A model generated the notes under the pieces. It worked only from the letters and a program-made list of their open reading frames with translations. It did not search any database and was not told the DNA's origin. A program made the position numbers and the translations under genes. From positions 186,001 to 250,000 of the forward strand of contig CAXXGM010000008.1 of assembly GCA_963677325.2 (NCBI GenBank): DNA of 64,000 bases, in the 5' to 3' direction. Every line of letters starts with the position of its first letter. Position 1 is the first letter of the stretch. Shown here one piece after another: positions 60,624-64,000 of this stretch. The stretch is from G963677325 sp963677325 (GTDB taxonomy: Bacteria; Bacteroidota; Bacteroidia; Bacteroidales; Prolixibacteraceae).

Positions 60624-60824
60624 CTAATCCATATCTTCCAATTCAAATATTTCATTTACAGTGATTTTGAAAAGCCGGGAAAGCTTTAGGGCTAAAGTAG
60701 TGGAGGGAACATATTTTCCTATTTCGATTGAATTGATGGTTTGCCTTGAAACCCCTATTTTTTCAGCAAGTTCCGATTGAGTGATATTTAATTTGGCACG
60801 TTCGACTTTTATGGTATTTTTCAT
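60624..60824 (-). CDS. Small XRE-family regulator
   Basis: The 66-residue product is one Cro/C1-type HTH: ERAKLNITQSELAEKIGVSR, QTINSIEIGKYVPSTTLALK and LSRLFKITVNEIFELED. This short YgzD-like type often controls an adjacent membrane-protein gene. Its start codon overlaps the stop of the membrane protein at 60824 (TAATG). It is the last gene of a three-gene operon, probably autoregulating it. Confidence 0.92.
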   Translation of the reverse strand: MKNTIKVERAKLNITQSELAEKIGVSRQTINSIEIGKYVPSTTLALKLSRLFKITVNEIFELEDMD

Positions 60825-61252
60825 TACATATTTTTTTTCATCGAGTAAAATTGATAAATGTAACTAACCAATGTAAATAAAATTATCGCTTGTCCTTTAA
60901 CTTCCTGAATATGACCATTCACAAAACAACCTATAAAAGGTATTATTATTACAACAATTATTCCAAATACAAAAGCTTTTGCTATTGATTGTAATCGAAT
61001 TAACGTGATTAATTCATCCTCAATTTTTTCCTTTGCCATAGAGTAAAGCAACAATCCAATAATGAAAATATCAAAAAAAACTACGTAATAAGCATCCTTA
61101 TAATTTCCAATCCTATAGAATTCAAACTTTTCCCAATAGTGAGCCAAAGGGATTAAAATAATGTAGTCAAATAAAACGAAACCTATGCCTATTTTTTTGA
61201 AATAGTTAGGAAGAAGCCAAAAATGTGGCTGATGTTTTTGCAGATTTTCCAT
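60824..61252 (-). CDS. Membrane protein, paralogue in XRE operon (second)
   Basis: The 142-residue product has four hydrophobic segments: GIGFVLFDYIILIPLAHYW, AYYVVFFDIFIIGLLLYS, FVFGIIVVIIIPFIGCFVN and AIILFTLVSYIYQFYS. Between the second and third lies AKEKIEDELITLIRLQSIAK, which is nearly the same in the gene upstream. No known family is recognised. Stop/start overlaps of TAATG link it on both sides, so the three products are likely translated together. Confidence 0.8.
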   Translation of the reverse strand: MENLQKHQPHFWLLPNYFKKIGIGFVLFDYIILIPLAHYWEKFEFYRIGNYKDAYYVVFFDIFIIGLLLYSMAKEKIEDELITLIRLQSIAKAFVFGIIVVIIIPFIGCFVNGHIQEVKGQAIILFTLVSYIYQFYSMKKNM

Positions 61253-61659
61253 TACATTCTGAGCTTTTTAAATGTAAAAATTGAATGATAGGCCAAAAGC
61301 GATAATAGAATTATAGCTAAATCCGGAACATCAACGTCCCTGTTATCGATCATAAATATTATTAATGGAAGCATAACTGTAAAAAGAACACTGAAAATCA
61401 ATGCATATGCTGCGGATTGTAACCTGATCAACATTAATAGCTCATCTTCTATTTTCTCTTTGGCAAAGGTGAAAAGCAAAAAACCGAGAATAATTACATC
61501 CAAAAGGACTTTTGCACGGATACTATTGTACTTTCCAAGATCTACTTTGTAAGTAATAGAAATAATGATTAAGCCAAGTAATATTACACCCCTTCCTATC
61601 AATTTAAATGAATGAGGAAGCAGTCGAATCTGTGGCTGATGATGTATTTGTTTTTCCAT
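61252..61659 (-). CDS. Membrane protein, paralogue in XRE operon (first)
   Basis: The 135-residue product shares plan and the central AKEKIEDELLMLIRLQSAAY with the next gene. It has four hydrophobic segments and a short cytoplasmic N-terminus (EKQIHHQPQIRLLPHSFKLI). The two genes look like a tandem duplication in which the soluble helix-2/3 loop is conserved and the helices drifted. The function is unknown. It is the first gene of the operon, and 234 bp separate it from the tex stop. Confidence 0.8.
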   Translation of the reverse strand: MEKQIHHQPQIRLLPHSFKLIGRGVILLGLIIISITYKVDLGKYNSIRAKVLLDVIILGFLLFTFAKEKIEDELLMLIRLQSAAYALIFSVLFTVMLPLIIFMIDNRDVDVPDLAIILLSLLAYHSIFTFKKLRM

Positions 61660-61893
61660 TTTAATAAGATTAGTGTGTTTTGCAATAAGACAAATATACT
61701 TTACTTTTTGCTAAGTGCAATAGATTTTTAAATATATTTTGCTCTCTCACGTATGGGGTACAGGAAAACTGATAAGAATGGTTTTTAGCAGGGATAATTA
61801 AAAACTATCCTGCCTTTAAGATTACCGGTCAGGGGCCGGGAATGCTATTCCCCGGTCTTTCTCTTTGAATTTAGATGGGCAGATTCAGGTTAA

Positions 61894-64000
61894 TCATTGT
61901 TTAACCGATGAATCAGCCGGTTCAGCCTGCTTCATTGAAAAGGCTATTCTCTTTCTCTGAAGATCTACTTCAAGAACTTTAACCTTTACGTGCTGATGCA
62001 GCTTCACCTCCTGCGAAGGATCGCTGACGAAGCGATTAGCCATTTCACTGATGTGAACCAATCCGTCCTGCTTCACGCCTACATCGACAAACACCCCGAA
62101 GCGTGTAATATTTGAAATGATCCCGGGCAAGACCATTCCTACCCGCAGGTCATTCATTGAGAAAACGTCCTGTGAAAACTCAAATACCTTAATGCCGGTG
62201 CGTGGATCTGGCGCTGGTTTGGCCAGTTCTGAAAGGATATCTTTTAAAGTCGGAAGGCCTACTTCTTCATTGAGATAGGTGGCGGGATCAATCTCTGCAA
62301 TCAAATTCTGCCGGCCAACCAATTCAGCCACATCAACGCCTTTGTCCTTTGCTATCTTTTCCACCAAAGCATACCTTTCAGGGTGTACAGCTGAAGTATC
62401 CAGCGGATTTGCAGCTCCCGGGATGCGGAGGAACCCTGCGCACTGCTCGAAAGCCTTGGGCCCAAGCCGTGGAACTTTCTTTAATTCATTGCGGGAGGCA
62501 AAGGGCCCGTTTTCTTTCCTGTATTCAATAACATTCTGGGCAAGCACCGGCCCCAAACCCGACACGAAATTCAACAGGTGACTGCTGGCTGTGTTAAGAT
62601 TTACCCCAACAAGGTTTACGCATGATTCTACCACTGTGTCAAGTTCTTTCTGCAATTGTTTCTGATCCACATCATGCTGGTACTGTCCCACACCAATGGA
62701 TTTGGCCTCTATTTTAACAAGTTCTGCCAAAGGGTCCATCAGCCGGCGGCCGATGGAAACAGATCCCCGTACCGTGACATCGTATTGCGGGAATTCATCG
62801 CGGGCCACTTTTGAGGCCGAATAGATGGAAGCTCCGTCCTCACTGACGACAAATACCTGTATGTCCCGGTCAAATTTCATTTTCTTAATAAAAGCCTCTG
62901 TTTCCCTGCTTGCAGTGCCATCGCCTATTGCAATGGCTTCAATTTTATAAGTTTCGATCAGGGAGGATATTTTTCGCATGGATTGGCCGACCTCACTTTG
63001 AGGAGGATGAGGGTAGATCGTCTCATTGTGAAGCAGGTTCCCCTGTGCATCAAGACACACCACCTTACAACCTGTGCGATAGCCCGGATCAAGGGCTAAA
63101 ACTCTCTTCTGACCTAAAGGCGGAGCAAGCAGCAACTGCCGCAGGTTTTCAGCAAAGACCTTAATTGCTTCCCTGTCTGCCTGTTCTTTGGATGATCCAA
63201 GGAATTCTGTTTCTATGGCAGGGGCCAGTAATCTTTTGTAACTGTCTTTTATGGCCAGCGAAACCTGAAAAGAGCTTTCATTATGGCCTTTTACAAAGTA
63301 GTTTTCGAGGTTTGATATGGATTTCTCCTCATCAGGTGTGATCGTTAACTTCAGGAATCCCTCCTTTTCACCGCGTCGCATGGCCAGGATACGATGAGAA
63401 GGACAGCGCTTCAGAGGTTCGCTGTAATCGAAGTAATCCTTGTATTTTATTCCTTCTTCTTCCTTACCTTTTACCACTTTTGAAATGACAACAGCTTCAC
63501 GGCTGAAATTTTTTCTGACAATATTTCTCGCCGTCTGATTTTCGTTGATCGTTTCTGCTATAATATCCCTTGCCCCGGCCAATGCAGCGGAGGTATCGGG
63601 CACATCATCCGTAATGAACCCCAGCGCTTTATTCTCAGGATCAGCTTCATATTGTTTCATCAGGATCTTTGCCAGGGGCTCAAGTCCCCTTTCCCTTGCA
63701 ATCATAGCCTTGGTACGGCGTTTGGGCTTGTACGGCAGATAAATATCTTCCAGCAGATTCAGATCAAAACAATTTTCAATCTGGCTCTTCAGTTCGGGAG
63801 TTAACTGTTCCTGTTCATCAATGGTCTTCAGAATTGTTGTCTTACGCTTATCCAGTTCCTCAAATTTTTCCTTTTCCTTTTTAATGGAGGCGATTGCAAC
63901 TTCGTCCAGGCTCCCTGTGGCTTCCTTTCTGTATCGTGATAAAAAAGGGATTGTTGCCCCCTCTTCAAGCAGAGCTATTGTGTTGGATACCTGCTTGAGG
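61894..64000 (-). CDS. tex: Tex-family RNA-binding transcription accessory protein (5' end cut)
   Basis: The frame is open to the window edge, giving ~702 residues of an expected ~710-780. It starts within LKQVSNTIALLEEGATIPFL and then SRYRKEATGSLDEVAIASIK. Next is the YqgF/RuvC-like core (RVLALDPGYRTGCKVVCLDA, EAIAIGDGTASRETEAFIKK), helix-hairpin-helix motifs (NVIEYRKENGPFASRNELKK), and a C-terminal S1 domain (GIISNITRFGVFVDVGVKQD). It binds nucleic acids and affects transcription. The ATG at 63705 is internal. Confidence 0.96.
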   Translation of the reverse strand, partial: LKQVSNTIALLEEGATIPFLSRYRKEATGSLDEVAIASIKKEKEKFEELDKRKTTILKTIDEQEQLTPELKSQIENCFDLNLLEDIYLPYKPKRRTKAMIARERGLEPLAKILMKQYEADPENKALGFITDDVPDTSAALAGARDIIAETINENQTARNIVRKNFSREAVVISKVVKGKEEEGIKYKDYFDYSEPLKRCPSHRILAMRRGEKEGFLKLTITPDEEKSISNLENYFVKGHNESSFQVSLAIKDSYKRLLAPAIETEFLGSSKEQADREAIKVFAENLRQLLLAPPLGQKRVLALDPGYRTGCKVVCLDAQGNLLHNETIYPHPPQSEVGQSMRKISSLIETYKIEAIAIGDGTASRETEAFIKKMKFDRDIQVFVVSEDGASIYSASKVARDEFPQYDVTVRGSVSIGRRLMDPLAELVKIEAKSIGVGQYQHDVDQKQLQKELDTVVESCVNLVGVNLNTASSHLLNFVSGLGPVLAQNVIEYRKENGPFASRNELKKVPRLGPKAFEQCAGFLRIPGAANPLDTSAVHPERYALVEKIAKDKGVDVAELVGRQNLIAEIDPATYLNEEVGLPTLKDILSELAKPAPDPRTGIKVFEFSQDVFSMNDLRVGMVLPGIISNITRFGVFVDVGVKQDGLVHISEMANRFVSDPSQEVKLHQHVKVKVLEVDLQRKRIAFSMKQAEPADSSVKQ

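Noticed and set aside
61833..61857. Terminator after tex
   Set aside because: CCGGGAAT and ATTCCCCGG pair with a bulge and lack a clear T-run on the minus strand.

Overview
The window reads as chromosomal DNA of a Bacteroidota bacterium, most likely class Bacteroidia. Reasons visible here: gldG next to dnaN, a GldJ-type lipoprotein followed by murF, DUF4492 ahead of cydAB, a fused ResB/CcsA protein, a DUF4954 gene joined to glmS, the alaS / M23 peptidase / MerR / Nif3 / zinc-ribbon cluster, a bTHX ribosomal protein, and promoters of the TTG...TAnnTTTG type. GldG and GldJ point to a type IX secretion / gliding apparatus. I cannot fix the genus.

Layout. 1-3255: end of gldG, dnaN, a DEDDh exonuclease and an FAH-family protein. 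3829-6280: overlapping PfkB kinase and mannitol-1-phosphate-dehydrogenase-like genes. 6879-12837: acyltransferase, secreted proteins, adenosine kinase, tRNA-Asn, a membrane protein, an esterase and mscL. 13584-17759: pfkA, ispH, cmk, a Cys-cluster protein and an EamA transporter in one direction. 17950-25489: lipoprotein, two tandem 7TM histidine kinases, an esterase and an acyl-CoA ligase. 25513-28557: cytochrome c assembly fusion. 28989-35211: alaS divergent from M23, MerR, Nif3 and zinc-ribbon genes. 35586-43518: glmS, a split DUF4954 gene, a PAS/LuxR regulator and a hybrid kinase. 44923-46002: IS110-type transposase. 46382-48860: TPM, TPM, LemA and ispF. 49174-53554: gldJ, murF and cca. 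53640-57552: cytochrome bd operon with an unlisted 44-residue subunit candidate, then a thioesterase. 57966-61659: M48 protease, LemA, bTHX and a small XRE/membrane-protein operon. 61894-64000: tex, cut by the window edge.

The genes are mostly housekeeping. The unusual content lies between them. Five intergenic sites carry arrays with an exact or near-exact 11-bp period but different unit sequences. Two 247-bp elements with 13-bp inverted ends lie inverted at 44258 and 57641 and differ at only two positions. Two diverged 147/146-bp elements with inverted ends lie at 6371 and 58935. Many 7-10-bp degenerate repeats and palindromes fill the remaining gaps.

Two conserved genes, DUF4954 and cca, are each broken by what looks like a one-base frameshift. 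Two further coding-like stretches, at 13072-13325 and 56869-57135, are also out of frame or lack a start. These may be true mutations or assembly errors. No CRISPR array, prophage or obvious defence island was seen.
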